Shown here in pieces: positions 1-5,744 of a stretch of DNA of 7,218 bases (the first letter of the stretch is position 1; each line of letters starts with the position of its first letter). A model generated the notes under the pieces. It had not been told where the DNA came from. It worked only from the letters and a program-made list of their open reading frames with translations, and made no database searches. A program made the position numbers and the translations under genes. Source of the stretch: Paracoccaceae bacterium (GTDB lineage Bacteria > Pseudomonadota > Alphaproteobacteria > Rhodobacterales > Rhodobacteraceae); NCBI GenBank assembly GCA_007129775.1, contig SKUV01000340.1, positions 1-7,218 on the forward strand, in the 5' to 3' direction.

Positions 1-552
1 CGACAGCGTCAGCGGGTCGATCCCCATGGAGCGTAGCGCGGCCTCCCATTTGCCGCTGTCGTCCGGCCCGAAGACCAGATCGGCGCTGGCATCGCAGGTC
101 AGCCAGCCGTTGCGGGCGATCTCGCTTTCCAATTGGCCCGGCCCCCATCCGGCATAGCCCAGAGCCAGCAGAGCCCGCGCCGGCCCGAGCCCACGGGTCA
201 CATCCTCCAGTACATCCAGCGTCGCGGTCAGCGCAAAGCCGCCGGGCACCCGGAGCGTCGCGCCGTTCGATGAATAATCGGCCGAATGCAGCACGAAGCC
301 GCGCCCGTGCTCGACCGGGCCGCCCAGATGGACGCGCAAATCCGTACCCTCGCCGGGGGTGATGCCTAGCTGCTTGAGCAGATCGCGAAACGACAGCCCC
401 GTGGCGGGCTTGTTGACGATCAGGCCCATCGCCTCCTTGCCCGAATGGGCACAGATCAGGATCACGCTCTTTTCAAAGCGCGGGTCGCCCATCCCGGGCA
501 TCGCGATCAGCAGCTTGCCCAAAAGGCTGAACGATTCCGGATCCTGTGCCAT
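1..552 (-). CDS. yqgE: YqgE/AlgH family protein (UPF0301), 3' end cut by window edge
   Basis: Reading down from the ATG at 552 gives 184 codons without a stop, so the frame leaves the window at base 1. Family members are usually about 185-190 residues, so only the last few residues are missing. The family signature is plain: LLGKLLIAMPGM (residues 10-21) then DPRF, IC.HS and GLIVNKPA (43-50); LGGPVEHGRGFVLHS (76-90) followed by DY; and LGYAGWGPGQLE (131-142) then EIARNGWL. The protein is probably cytosolic: there is no signal peptide or membrane segment. Its biochemical function is not established; the AlgH name comes from a reported link to alginate regulation in Pseudomonas. The ATG is right by homology, since the conserved block begins about ten residues in, but no purine-rich ribosome site precedes it. 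It is divergent from the DsbD-like gene across about 120 bp. Family assignment is near certain; the molecular role is unknown. Confidence 0.96.
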   Translation of the reverse strand, partial: MAQDPESFSLLGKLLIAMPGMGDPRFEKSVILICAHSGKEAMGLIVNKPATGLSFRDLLKQLGITPGEGTDLRVHLGGPVEHGRGFVLHSADYSSNGATLRVPGGFALTATLDVLEDVTRGLGPARALLALGYAGWGPGQLESEIARNGWLTCDASADLVFGPDDSGKWEAALRSMGIDPLTLS

Positions 553-590
553 GGCCGGAGTGTGCGGGGCGCGGCGCCCCTGCGCAAGGG

Positions 591-596
591 TGTCAA
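591..596 (-). promoter_or_regulatory. possible -35 element for yqgE
   Basis: The minus strand reads TTGACA, a perfect sigma-70 -35 hexamer, about 40 bp upstream of the yqgE start and inside the divergent gap. No convincing -10 lies 16-18 bp downstream because that stretch is GC only, so this is a weak call from one hexamer. Confidence 0.2.
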
Positions 597-628
597 AGTG
601 CCGCCGCCGGATCGTCGCCGGAATGTGA

Positions 629-655
629 TTTCCAACTGCAGAACCGCTGCCTAAT
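629..655 (+). promoter_or_regulatory. candidate promoter for the DsbD-like gene
   Basis: TTTCCA at 629-634 could be a -35 and CCTAAT at 650-655 a -10 (four of six matches to TATAAT, 15-bp spacer; the overlapping TAATGT gives 17 bp but a poorer hexamer). This is the most AT-containing part of the divergent gap. If it is real, transcription would start near 662, which excludes the GTG at 656 as the translation start. Neither hexamer is strong. Confidence 0.25.
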
Positions 656-676
656 GTGGCGCATATGAAGCATGCG

Positions 677-1588
677 ATGCGAGTTACCCAAGTGCTGAGC
701 GACCTCCGGCCTTCGGCCACCGATCCGGCGCGCTGTACGTCCTCCGGGGAGGGCGCGTATCGGGGGCGGCTGCGTGGCGTTCTGGCGGCGCTGGCCGCGG
801 CATTCTGCGCGATGGTGCCCGCGGCGCCGATGTCGGCCGATGTGCCCGACCTCGCCAGCATCGTGCAGGCAGAGGTGCGCCACGGCTGGCGCGAGGCCGA
901 CGGGCGCCACATGGCGGCGATGCATCTGACGCTGACGGAGAACTGGAAGACCTATTGGCGCGCGCCCGGCGATGCCGGCATTCCGCCCCGGTTCGACTGG
1001 TCCGGTTCGCAGAACATCGCTTCGGTCCGGCTGCACTGGCCGCGGCCGATGGTGTTCGATCAGGAAGGGATGCGCAGCATCGGCTATGAGCGGGAGCTGG
1101 TGTTGCCGCTGGAATTCACCCTGACCGATCCGCTGGCGCCGGCCCGGCTGCGCGCGCGGGTCGACATCGGCGTGTGCGAAACCATATGCGTTCCGGTCAG
1201 TCTGCGGCTGCGGGCCGAACTGCGCCCCGGTGGCGCCGAGGATGGCGCGATCCGCGCCGCCCTCGCCGACAGGCCGCGCGCCGCGTCGTCCATGGGTCTG
1301 CGCACCGCCGCCTGCGCGGTGGAGCCGATTTCGGACGGGCTGCGCGTCACCGCAGATCTCGACATGCCCAGCCTCGGAGCCGGAGAGGTGGTGGTGTTCG
1401 AATTGTCCGACGCCACGATCTGGATCTCCGAGAGCCGGACCGAACGGAACGGCCGGCGGTTACTGGCCGCCTCGGACATGGTGCCGCCTTCGGGCGCGCC
1501 CTTCGCGCTCGACCGGTCGGATCTGCGCATCACCGTTCTGGGCCAGAGCAGCGCGGCCGAGTTGCGCGGCTGCCCCGCCGCCCGCTGA
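677..1588 (+). CDS. exported protein with DsbD N-terminal (thiol-disulfide interchange) domain
   Basis: The product resembles the periplasmic alpha domain of DsbD, which takes electrons from the membrane domain and passes them to periplasmic thiol proteins. From the ATG at 677 it has 303 residues. A hydrophobic stretch (GVLAALAAAFCAMV, residues 34-47) ending near PMSA is a likely signal peptide. The mature part contains the family pattern NWKTYWRAPGDAG (residues 89-101) and the cysteine pair GVCETIC (C167 and C171), the expected redox site. No transmembrane DsbD/CcdA domain follows, so a partner must be encoded elsewhere. The start is uncertain: GTG 656, ATG 665 and ATG 677 share the frame, and I chose 677 because GAAG lies six bases upstream. 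All choices leave an unusually long polar tail of 30 or more residues before the hydrophobic core. comM follows 111 bp later on the same strand. The domain call is firm; the precise substrate is unknown. Confidence 0.88.
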   Translation: MRVTQVLSDLRPSATDPARCTSSGEGAYRGRLRGVLAALAAAFCAMVPAAPMSADVPDLASIVQAEVRHGWREADGRHMAAMHLTLTENWKTYWRAPGDAGIPPRFDWSGSQNIASVRLHWPRPMVFDQEGMRSIGYERELVLPLEFTLTDPLAPARLRARVDIGVCETICVPVSLRLRAELRPGGAEDGAIRAALADRPRAASSMGLRTAACAVEPISDGLRVTADLDMPSLGAGEVVVFELSDATIWISESRTERNGRRLLAASDMVPPSGAPFALDRSDLRITVLGQSSAAELRGCPAAR

Positions 1589-1596
1589 CGCCGAAG

Positions 1597-1612
1597 GCCC
1601 GGAGCGCCGGGC
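1597..1612 (+). terminator. hairpin just after the DsbD-like gene, possible weak terminator
   Basis: GCCCGG-AGCG-CCGGGC forms a perfect 6-bp GC stem with a 4-base loop, starting eight bases after the stop codon. No run of T follows, so intrinsic termination is doubtful. It might instead protect the mRNA 3' end or act with Rho. Confidence 0.35.
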
Positions 1613-1625
1613 GCCGCTGCCCGCG

Positions 1626-1640
1626 TTAACCATTCTTCAA
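1626..1640 (+). promoter_or_regulatory. CtrA-type box 1 upstream of comM (TTAA-N7-TCAA)
   Basis: The sequence is TTAACCATTCTTCAA. It contains the 8-base CtrA half-site TTAACCAT and matches the full TTAA-N7-TTAA consensus with one mismatch in the second half. It lies 59 bp upstream of the comM ATG, in the AT-richest stretch of the gap. In Rhodobacter capsulatus, competence-type genes including comM are, from memory, reported to need CtrA. I infer that comM is CtrA-controlled here too. Confidence 0.7.
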
Positions 1641-1657
1641 CTTCGCCCACCTAGGCG

Positions 1658-1665
1658 TTAACCAT
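1658..1665 (+). promoter_or_regulatory. CtrA-type box 2 (half-site TTAACCAT) upstream of comM
   Basis: This second TTAACCAT has the same orientation as box 1 and starts exactly 32 bp later, about three helical turns, so both would face the same side of the DNA. The flanking bases match box 1 as well (GCGTTAACCATTC in both copies), but the downstream TTAA half is absent. It ends 34 bp before the comM ATG. Confidence 0.65.
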
Positions 1666-1675
1666 TCCGGCCCGG

Positions 1676-1690
1676 CGCCGGTCACCGGCG
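1676..1690. repeat. 15-bp inverted repeat just before comM
   Basis: CGCCGGT-C-ACCGGCG has two perfect 7-bp arms around a single central base and ends nine bases before the comM ATG. It could be an operator. As RNA, only a shorter stem with a larger loop could form, close to the start codon. GC-rich palindromes are common in such genomes, so its function is uncertain. Confidence 0.4.
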
Positions 1691-1699
1691 GGTCGGGCC

Positions 1700-3220
1700 A
1701 TGGTCGCAAGCACATTCACCGTTGCCTTCGAAGGGGTCGAGGCCCGCATGGTCGAAGTGCAATGCGCGGTTGCGCCGGGGCTGCCCTCGTTTCATCTGGT
1801 CGGTCTGCCCGACAAGGCGGTGTCCGAGGCGCGCGAGCGGGTGCGCGCGGCGCTTTCTGCCCTGTCGATCGCCCTGCCGTCCAAACGCATCACGATCAAC
1901 CTCGCGCCCGCCGACCTGCCAAAGGAGGGCTCGCATTTCGACCTGCCGATCGCGCTCGCGCTGCTTGCCGCGCTCGACATCGTGCCGTCCGAGGCGATGG
2001 AGGGCGTCGTCGCGCTGGGCGAGCTTTCGCTGGATGGGCGCCTGATGGCGGTGGTGGGCGCGCTGCCGGCGGCGATGGCGGCGGCCGAGGCCGACCGCGC
2101 GCTGGTCTGCCCCCGCGCCTGCGGCGCCGAAGCGGCATGGGTCGCGGCGACAGAGGTGATCGCGGCGGCCTCGCTGGCCGAGGTTGTGCGCCATTTCACC
2201 GGGCAGGGGCAACTGTCCCCGGCCGAGCCCGGCCAGATCAGCCCGCGCGACACCAGCCGTGACCTGCGCGACGTGAAGGGGCAGGAACGCGCCAAGCGTG
2301 CGCTGGAAATCGCGGCCGCGGGGCGGCATCACATGATCATGGTGGGCCCGCCCGGATCGGGGAAATCGATGCTGGCAGCGCGCCTGCCGGGGCTGCTGCC
2401 GGATCTGGCCGCGGACGAGGCGCTGGAAACCTCGATGATCCACTCGCTGGCCGGGTTGCTGGACGAAGGCGGGATCAGCCGCACCCGTCCGTTTCGCGAG
2501 CCGCATCATACCGCCTCCGTGGCGGCGATCGTGGGCGGCGGGCGTGGCGCGAAACCGGGTGAGATCAGCCTCGCCCATAACGGGGTGCTGTTTCTGGACG
2601 AATTTCCGGAATTTCCGCGCACCGTGCTGGAAACCCTGCGCCAGCCCATCGAGACCGGTGAGGTGGTGGTGGCCCGGGCCAATGCCCATGTGCGCTATCC
2701 CTGCCGTTTCCTGCTGGTGGCGGCGGCGAACCCCTGCCGCTGCGGCTATCTGGCTGATGCCGAACGCGCCTGCGCCCGGGCGCCCCATTGCGGGGCCGAT
2801 TATCTGGGCCGCATCTCCGGCCCGCTGATGGATCGCTTCGATCTGCGGGTGGAGGTGCCGCCGGTGGCCTTTACCGATCTCGACCTGCCGCAGGCAGCCG
2901 AAGGCTCCGAGGCGGTGGCGCGCCGGGTGGCGAAGGCCCACGGCCGCCAGCACCGCCGCTATGCCGGGCAGGTGCGGGTGCGGGTGAATGCCGATGCCGA
3001 AGGGGCGCTGCTGGAAGAGGCGGCACCACTCTGCAGCGAAAGCCGGACGCTCCTGACCCGGGCGGCGGAACGCTTCGGGCTCAGCGCGCGCGGCTATCAC
3101 CGGATCTTGCGGGTGGCGCGCACGATCGCGGATCTGGATGGCGCCGATGCCATCCGGCCGCCGCATCTGGCCGAGGCGCTGAGCTTCCGGCTGGTGTCCC
3201 TGCGCGACGAAAAGGCCTGA
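1700..3220 (+). CDS. comM: ComM/YifB family AAA+ ATPase (Mg-chelatase-like), competence branch-migration helicase
   Basis: ComM is a hexameric helicase that drives branch migration during integration of incoming single-stranded DNA in natural transformation. The 506-residue length is standard. The N-terminal Lon/ChlI-like domain covers roughly residues 20-140 and contains GLPDKAVSEARERVRAAL. The AAA+ core follows: Walker A GPPGSGKS (216-223), Walker B LFLDE (297-301), AAANP sensor region (341-345), a cysteine set C346, C348, C358 and C364 that may bind zinc, then RISGPLMDRFDL (371-382). The C-terminal Mg-chelatase domain includes LSARGYHRILRVARTIADL (461-479) with likely sensor-2 arginines. 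The ATG at 1700 matches the usual MVA...TVAFEGVEA family start, although no strong ribosome site precedes it. Two CtrA-type boxes lie upstream. It converges on gshB. The protein is intact with no broken motif. The function is transferred from studied ComM proteins. Confidence 0.97.
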   Translation: MVASTFTVAFEGVEARMVEVQCAVAPGLPSFHLVGLPDKAVSEARERVRAALSALSIALPSKRITINLAPADLPKEGSHFDLPIALALLAALDIVPSEAMEGVVALGELSLDGRLMAVVGALPAAMAAAEADRALVCPRACGAEAAWVAATEVIAAASLAEVVRHFTGQGQLSPAEPGQISPRDTSRDLRDVKGQERAKRALEIAAAGRHHMIMVGPPGSGKSMLAARLPGLLPDLAADEALETSMIHSLAGLLDEGGISRTRPFREPHHTASVAAIVGGGRGAKPGEISLAHNGVLFLDEFPEFPRTVLETLRQPIETGEVVVARANAHVRYPCRFLLVAAANPCRCGYLADAERACARAPHCGADYLGRISGPLMDRFDLRVEVPPVAFTDLDLPQAAEGSEAVARRVAKAHGRQHRRYAGQVRVRVNADAEGALLEEAAPLCSESRTLLTRAAERFGLSARGYHRILRVARTIADLDGADAIRPPHLAEALSFRLVSLRDEKA

Positions 3221-3235
3221 GGAGAGCGGCGCCTC

Positions 3236-3251
3236 GCGCCCGTAAGGGCGC
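3236..3251 (+). terminator. GC hairpin with GTAA loop after comM
   Basis: GCGCCC-GTAA-GGGCGC gives a perfect 6-bp stem closed by a GNRA-type tetraloop when transcribed from the comM side, 15 bases past the stop. It has no T-tract. Placement between convergent genes and the stable loop support a termination or 3'-end role; the absent T-run keeps confidence moderate. Confidence 0.45.
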
Positions 3252-3263
3252 CTCATGCATGGG

Positions 3264-3297
3264 CTTGCGCCGAAGGCGCTCCGCAAGGAAAGCGCAA
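3264..3297. terminator. second hairpin cluster in the comM/gshB convergent gap
   Basis: Several mutually exclusive stems overlap here. CTTGCG (3264-3269) pairs with CGCAAG (3282-3287). GCGCC-GAA-GGCGC (3267-3279) forms a tight inner stem. TTGCGC (3265-3270) can also pair with GCGCAA (3292-3297). All are symmetric enough to fold from either strand, so the cluster could end both comM and gshB transcripts. No T-run follows on either side. Confidence 0.4.
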
Positions 3298-3319
3298 CCG
3301 GCCCGGGAGGGCGCCCTGG

Positions 3320-4270
3320 TCAGCGCCGCGCGGCGCATTTCGCCTCGATCGCTTCCCACAGGCGGGCGGCAACATTCACGCCATCGAAACGCTCCAGTTC
3401 CTGAAGTCCGGTGGGCGAAGTGACGTTGATCTCGGTCAGCCAGTCGCCGATCACATCGATGCCGACGAATATCTGGCCCTTCTCGCGCAGCACCGGACCT
3501 ATGGCGGCGCAGATTTCACGGTCCCGCTCGGTCAGCCCGACCCGCTCCGCGCGCCCGCCCACATGCATGTTGGATCGGGTCTCGCCTTCGGGCGGAACCC
3601 GGTTGATCGCCCCCACCGGCTCGCCATCCACGAGGATGATACGCTTGTCGCCCTTCGCCACCGCCGGCAGGAACTTCTGCACGATCAGCGGTTCGCGCGA
3701 AAACCCGGTGAAAACCTCGTAGAGCGAGGCGAGGTTGCGGTCATTCGGGTCGAGCCGGAAGACGCCGGCGCCGCCGTTGCCGTAAAGCGGCTTGAGAATC
3801 ACATCGCCATGCTTCGCCTTGAACGCCCGGATCATCGCCAGATCCCGCGCGATCAGCGTCGGCGGCGTCAGGTCGGGAAATCGCAGAACCAGCAGCTTTT
3901 CCGGATAATTGCGCACCCAGAACGGATCGTTCACCACAAGCGTCGTCGGAGGAGACAGGTCAAGCAGATGAGTGGTCGTGACATAATGCATGTCGAACGG
4001 CGGATCCTGGCGCAGCCAGACCACGTCGAATTCCGACAGGTCCGCCTCACGCTCCGCTCCGAAGCTCACATGGTCGCCCCGGACGCGGCGCAAGGCCATC
4101 TCCGCCCCACGTGCGATGACCCGCCCCTCGCGAAAGGCCAGCCCGTCCGGCACATAGTGAAACAATGCATGCCCCCGCGCCTGCGCCTCTTCCGCGATTC
4201 GGAAGGTCGTATCCGCGTCGATGTTCACCCCGTTCATCGGGTCCATCTGGAAGGCGATCTTCAGCGGCAT
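3320..4270 (-). CDS. gshB: glutathione synthetase (ATP-grasp)
   Basis: GshB joins gamma-glutamylcysteine and glycine with ATP to make glutathione in the cytosol, the second step of the pathway. The 316-residue length equals that of the E. coli enzyme. The N-terminal domain starts with KIAFQMDPMNGVNID (residues 4-18) and includes RQDPPFDMHYV (87-97) and VNDPFWVRNYPEKL (113-126). The ATP-grasp core shows LKPLYGNGGAGVFRL (159-173, the glycine-rich ATP loop), QKFLPAVAKGDKRI (198-211), NRVPPEGETRSNMHVGG (223-239), and the metal-binding end GIDVIGDWLTEINVTSPTG (270-288). All expected motifs are present. The ATG at 4270 has GGAG nine bases upstream, on the minus strand. The gene is third in the rsmI-yraN-gshB group but sits 142 bp after yraN, so it may have its own promoter. 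The usual partner gshA is not in the window. Confidence 0.98.
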   Translation of the reverse strand: MPLKIAFQMDPMNGVNIDADTTFRIAEEAQARGHALFHYVPDGLAFREGRVIARGAEMALRRVRGDHVSFGAEREADLSEFDVVWLRQDPPFDMHYVTTTHLLDLSPPTTLVVNDPFWVRNYPEKLLVLRFPDLTPPTLIARDLAMIRAFKAKHGDVILKPLYGNGGAGVFRLDPNDRNLASLYEVFTGFSREPLIVQKFLPAVAKGDKRIILVDGEPVGAINRVPPEGETRSNMHVGGRAERVGLTERDREICAAIGPVLREKGQIFVGIDVIGDWLTEINVTSPTGLQELERFDGVNVAARLWEAIEAKCAARR

Positions 4271-4279
4271 CTCGGCAGG

Positions 4280-4283
4280 CTCC
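4280..4283 (-). promoter_or_regulatory. ribosome binding site of gshB
   Basis: The minus strand reads GGAG nine bases before the ATG at 4270. This fixes the gshB start and agrees with the conserved N-terminus of the family. Confidence 0.6.
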
Positions 4284-4324
4284 AGTCAGGCAACAGCGCT
4301 CCGGACAAGCGATCAGGCATTCCT

Positions 4325-4394
4325 TGCCGCAAGCCCGCCGAAGTTGCAATGGCGCGGCCCGTCCCGCCTCGTGGCCGGTCCGCGTGCCGCAAGC
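4325..4394. repeat. 10-bp direct repeat in the yraN-gshB gap
   Basis: TGCCGCAAGC occurs at 4325-4334 and 4385-4394, exactly 60 bp apart, inside the 142-bp gap. The left copy sits in a small palindrome TTGC-C-GCAA (4324-4332). It could be a paired operator for gshB or simply chance. Apart from this and the gshB ribosome site I see no gene or clear promoter in the gap. Confidence 0.25.
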
Positions 4395-4412
4395 ACCGCT
4401 GCCAGCGTCCGC

Positions 4413-4778
4413 TCAGGGGCCGAGCGCATTCTCCAGAACTTCGATCCTGCCGTGGCGGTCGACCAGAGCCACATCGAAACGCACCGGTGTGGACTGCCCC
4501 AGCGGCTGGGTGCCGAGAAATTCCGCCGCCGCGTCGAGGATGCGGCCGATCTGGCGCGGACCGAGGCGCGCGGCCGCGCTGGCGAAATCGCGGCTTTTCT
4601 TGACCTCGATGAAGACAAGTTCGTCACCGTCCTGTGCGATCACATCGATTTCGCCTGCACGTCCGCGCCAGCGCCGGGCGACGACGGCCAACCCTTCGCG
4701 CAGGTAATGCGCCGCGACCGACGCCTCCGCGGCCAGACCCGCGTGGAACCCGCAGGCCCCGGTCAGCGCGCGCGACAT
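4413..4778 (-). CDS. yraN: YraN family protein (UPF0102), predicted endonuclease-like
   Basis: The 121-residue product matches the small YraN family, annotated as predicted endonucleases distantly related to archaeal Holliday-junction resolvases; no activity is firmly assigned. The restriction-endonuclease-like core is visible: a helix containing E18 and A-E-A-S (residues 17-20), RRWRGRAGEIDVIA (35-48) with the acidic GEID, then ELVFIEVKKS (53-62) with the E-x-K pair. There is no signal peptide or membrane segment. The ATG at 4778 overlaps the rsmI stop by one base (TGATG), which implies translational coupling and decides this start over an upstream extension of the same open frame to 5063, which would lie inside rsmI. 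The family is frequently found near rsmI, and also near comM or dprA, in other bacteria. Family call is confident; biochemical role is not. Confidence 0.95.
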   Translation of the reverse strand: MSRALTGACGFHAGLAAEASVAAHYLREGLAVVARRWRGRAGEIDVIAQDGDELVFIEVKKSRDFASAAARLGPRQIGRILDAAAEFLGTQPLGQSTPVRFDVALVDRHGRIEVLENALGP

Positions 4779-5722
4779 CAGTCCCGCCCCAGCGCGAGGG
4801 CTGCCTGATAGACCTGCCGGCGCGGCAGCCCCGTCTGCGCCGCCACCTTCGCGACCGCCTCTTTCAACGTCATGGTCTGCATGGCCTCCTGCAACGCCTC
4901 CTGCATCTGTGCTGCCGCATCCGCGCGCGTCTGCGCCGTGTCCCGGGCACGATCGATCACCAACACGATCTCGCCTTTCGGATCGCCCGCCGCCCGGTCG
5001 CCTGCGAGCGCGCCGAGGGTGCCGCGGCGCACCTCCTCGAAGCGTTTCGTCAACTCCCGGCAAATCGCCGCCTCGCGTTCCTCTCCCCAGTCTTTTGCCA
5101 ATTCACCCAAGATTCGGTTAACGCGTTTCGGAGATTCGAACATCACGATCGTCGCCGGGATATCGCGCAGTTCCGCCAGAAAGCGTGCTCGCGCGCCCGG
5201 CTGGCTCGGCGGAAACCCGGCGAAAAGGAAACGGTCGCTCGGCAGGCCCGACAGGCAGAGCGCCGTCAGCACCGCCGAGGGGCCTGGTGCGGCATGTACC
5301 CGGTGCCCTGCGGCGATGGCTTCCCTCGCCAGCTGGTAGCCCGGGTCGGCGACCAGCGGTGTGCCGGCTTCGGGCGCGTAGGCCACGCTTTGCCCGGCAT
5401 CCAGCGCCGCCATAAGGCGGGGGCGCATGGCGGGGCCGTTGTGATCGTGGTAGGCCAGCAGCGGGCGGCCCCGCAGCGCGATCCCGTGCAAATCGAGCAG
5501 CCGGCGCAGGCTGCGGGTATCCTCGGCGGCCAGCACCTCCGCCTCGGCGAGGATGTCGAGGGCGCGCAGGGTGATGTCGCGCGCCGCCCCGATCGGCGTG
5601 GCGACCAGGTGGAGCCCCGGGGCAGGCGTTCGGGCGCCGGCGGTCCGCTCCGGTCCCGGGCCGGTCCGCTCCGGGGCTCGGTCCCTTGCGGGCGCGCCGG
5701 CCGGTGAATTCTTGCCCGTCAT
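4778..5722 (-). CDS. rsmI: 16S rRNA (cytidine(1402)-2'-O)-methyltransferase
   Basis: RsmI 2'-O-methylates C1402 in the decoding centre of 16S rRNA using S-adenosylmethionine. From the ATG at 5722 it has 314 residues, about 25-30 more than typical. The core begins at GLHLVATPIG (residues 36-45); then DITLRALDIL (49-58), AAEDTR (65-70), YHDHN (91-95), EAGTPLVADPGY (118-129), AAPGPSAVLTAL (144-155), SGLPSDRFLFAGF (158-170), ESPKR (196-200) and RELTKRFEEV (222-231) follow in order. Two spots differ from the E. coli enzyme: TPIGN is TPIGA and SDAGTP is PEAGTP. The first 35 residues are a Pro/Arg/Gly-rich tail with a PERT repeat. I chose 5722 because AGGGA lies nine bases upstream; the open frame continues to 5794 but that would run into the divergent promoter region. 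The gene is coupled to yraN by a TGATG overlap. Confidence 0.95.
   Translation of the reverse strand: MTGKNSPAGAPARDRAPERTGPGPERTAGARTPAPGLHLVATPIGAARDITLRALDILAEAEVLAAEDTRSLRRLLDLHGIALRGRPLLAYHDHNGPAMRPRLMAALDAGQSVAYAPEAGTPLVADPGYQLAREAIAAGHRVHAAPGPSAVLTALCLSGLPSDRFLFAGFPPSQPGARARFLAELRDIPATIVMFESPKRVNRILGELAKDWGEEREAAICRELTKRFEEVRRGTLGALAGDRAAGDPKGEIVLVIDRARDTAQTRADAAAQMQEALQEAMQTMTLKEAVAKVAAQTGLPRRQVYQAALALGRD
5641..5674. repeat. 13-bp direct repeat inside the rsmI 5' end
   Basis: CGGTCCGCTCCGG is present at 5641-5653 and 5662-5674, a 21-bp period equal to seven codons. On the minus strand it encodes two PERT units in the N-terminal tail of RsmI. The in-frame period suggests local tandem duplication within the tail. 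Confidence 0.7.
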
Positions 5723-5731
5723 CGCCCGCGT

Positions 5732-5736
5732 TCCCT
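5732..5736 (-). promoter_or_regulatory. ribosome binding site of rsmI
   Basis: The minus strand reads AGGGA (in a GAAAGGGA context) nine bases before the ATG at 5722. It supports this start over the upstream in-frame start at 5794. Confidence 0.55.
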
Positions 5737-5744
5737 TTCGCAAG

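Larger units (their letters stand above)
1623..1667 (+). repeat. perfect 13-bp direct repeat GCGTTAACCATTC (two copies)
   Basis: Copies lie at 1623-1635 and 1655-1667, separated by 19 bp. A perfect 13-bp repeat this close together is unlikely by chance in GC-rich DNA, and its AT-containing core is the CtrA half-site. The repeat therefore extends beyond the minimal motif on both sides, which suggests a duplicated operator. Confidence 0.85.

Noticed and set aside
593..1036. 147-codon minus-strand frame over the yqgE/DsbD-like divergent gap
   Set aside because: The product has no recognisable motif and lies opposite the recognised domain region of the DsbD-like gene.
1682..3286. 534-codon minus-strand open frame opposite comM, longer than comM itself
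   Set aside because: It mirrors the comM codons and is rich in His, Arg, Gln and Gly with no recognisable motif. Long antisense frames are expected opposite GC-rich genes, and comM has full family motifs.
3563..4603. 346-codon plus-strand frame opposite gshB and yraN
   Set aside because: It is an antisense shadow running over two recognised genes and the gap between them, with low-complexity Arg/His-rich composition.
4413..5063. Upstream extension of yraN to a 216-residue protein
   Set aside because: The extra 95 residues are an out-of-frame read of rsmI, low in complexity. The ATG at 4778 coupled by TGATG gives the standard YraN length.
5117..5122. GTTAAC word inside rsmI, considered as a CtrA site
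   Set aside because: It is followed by GCG, not CAT, has no second TTAA at the right distance, and is inside a coding region.
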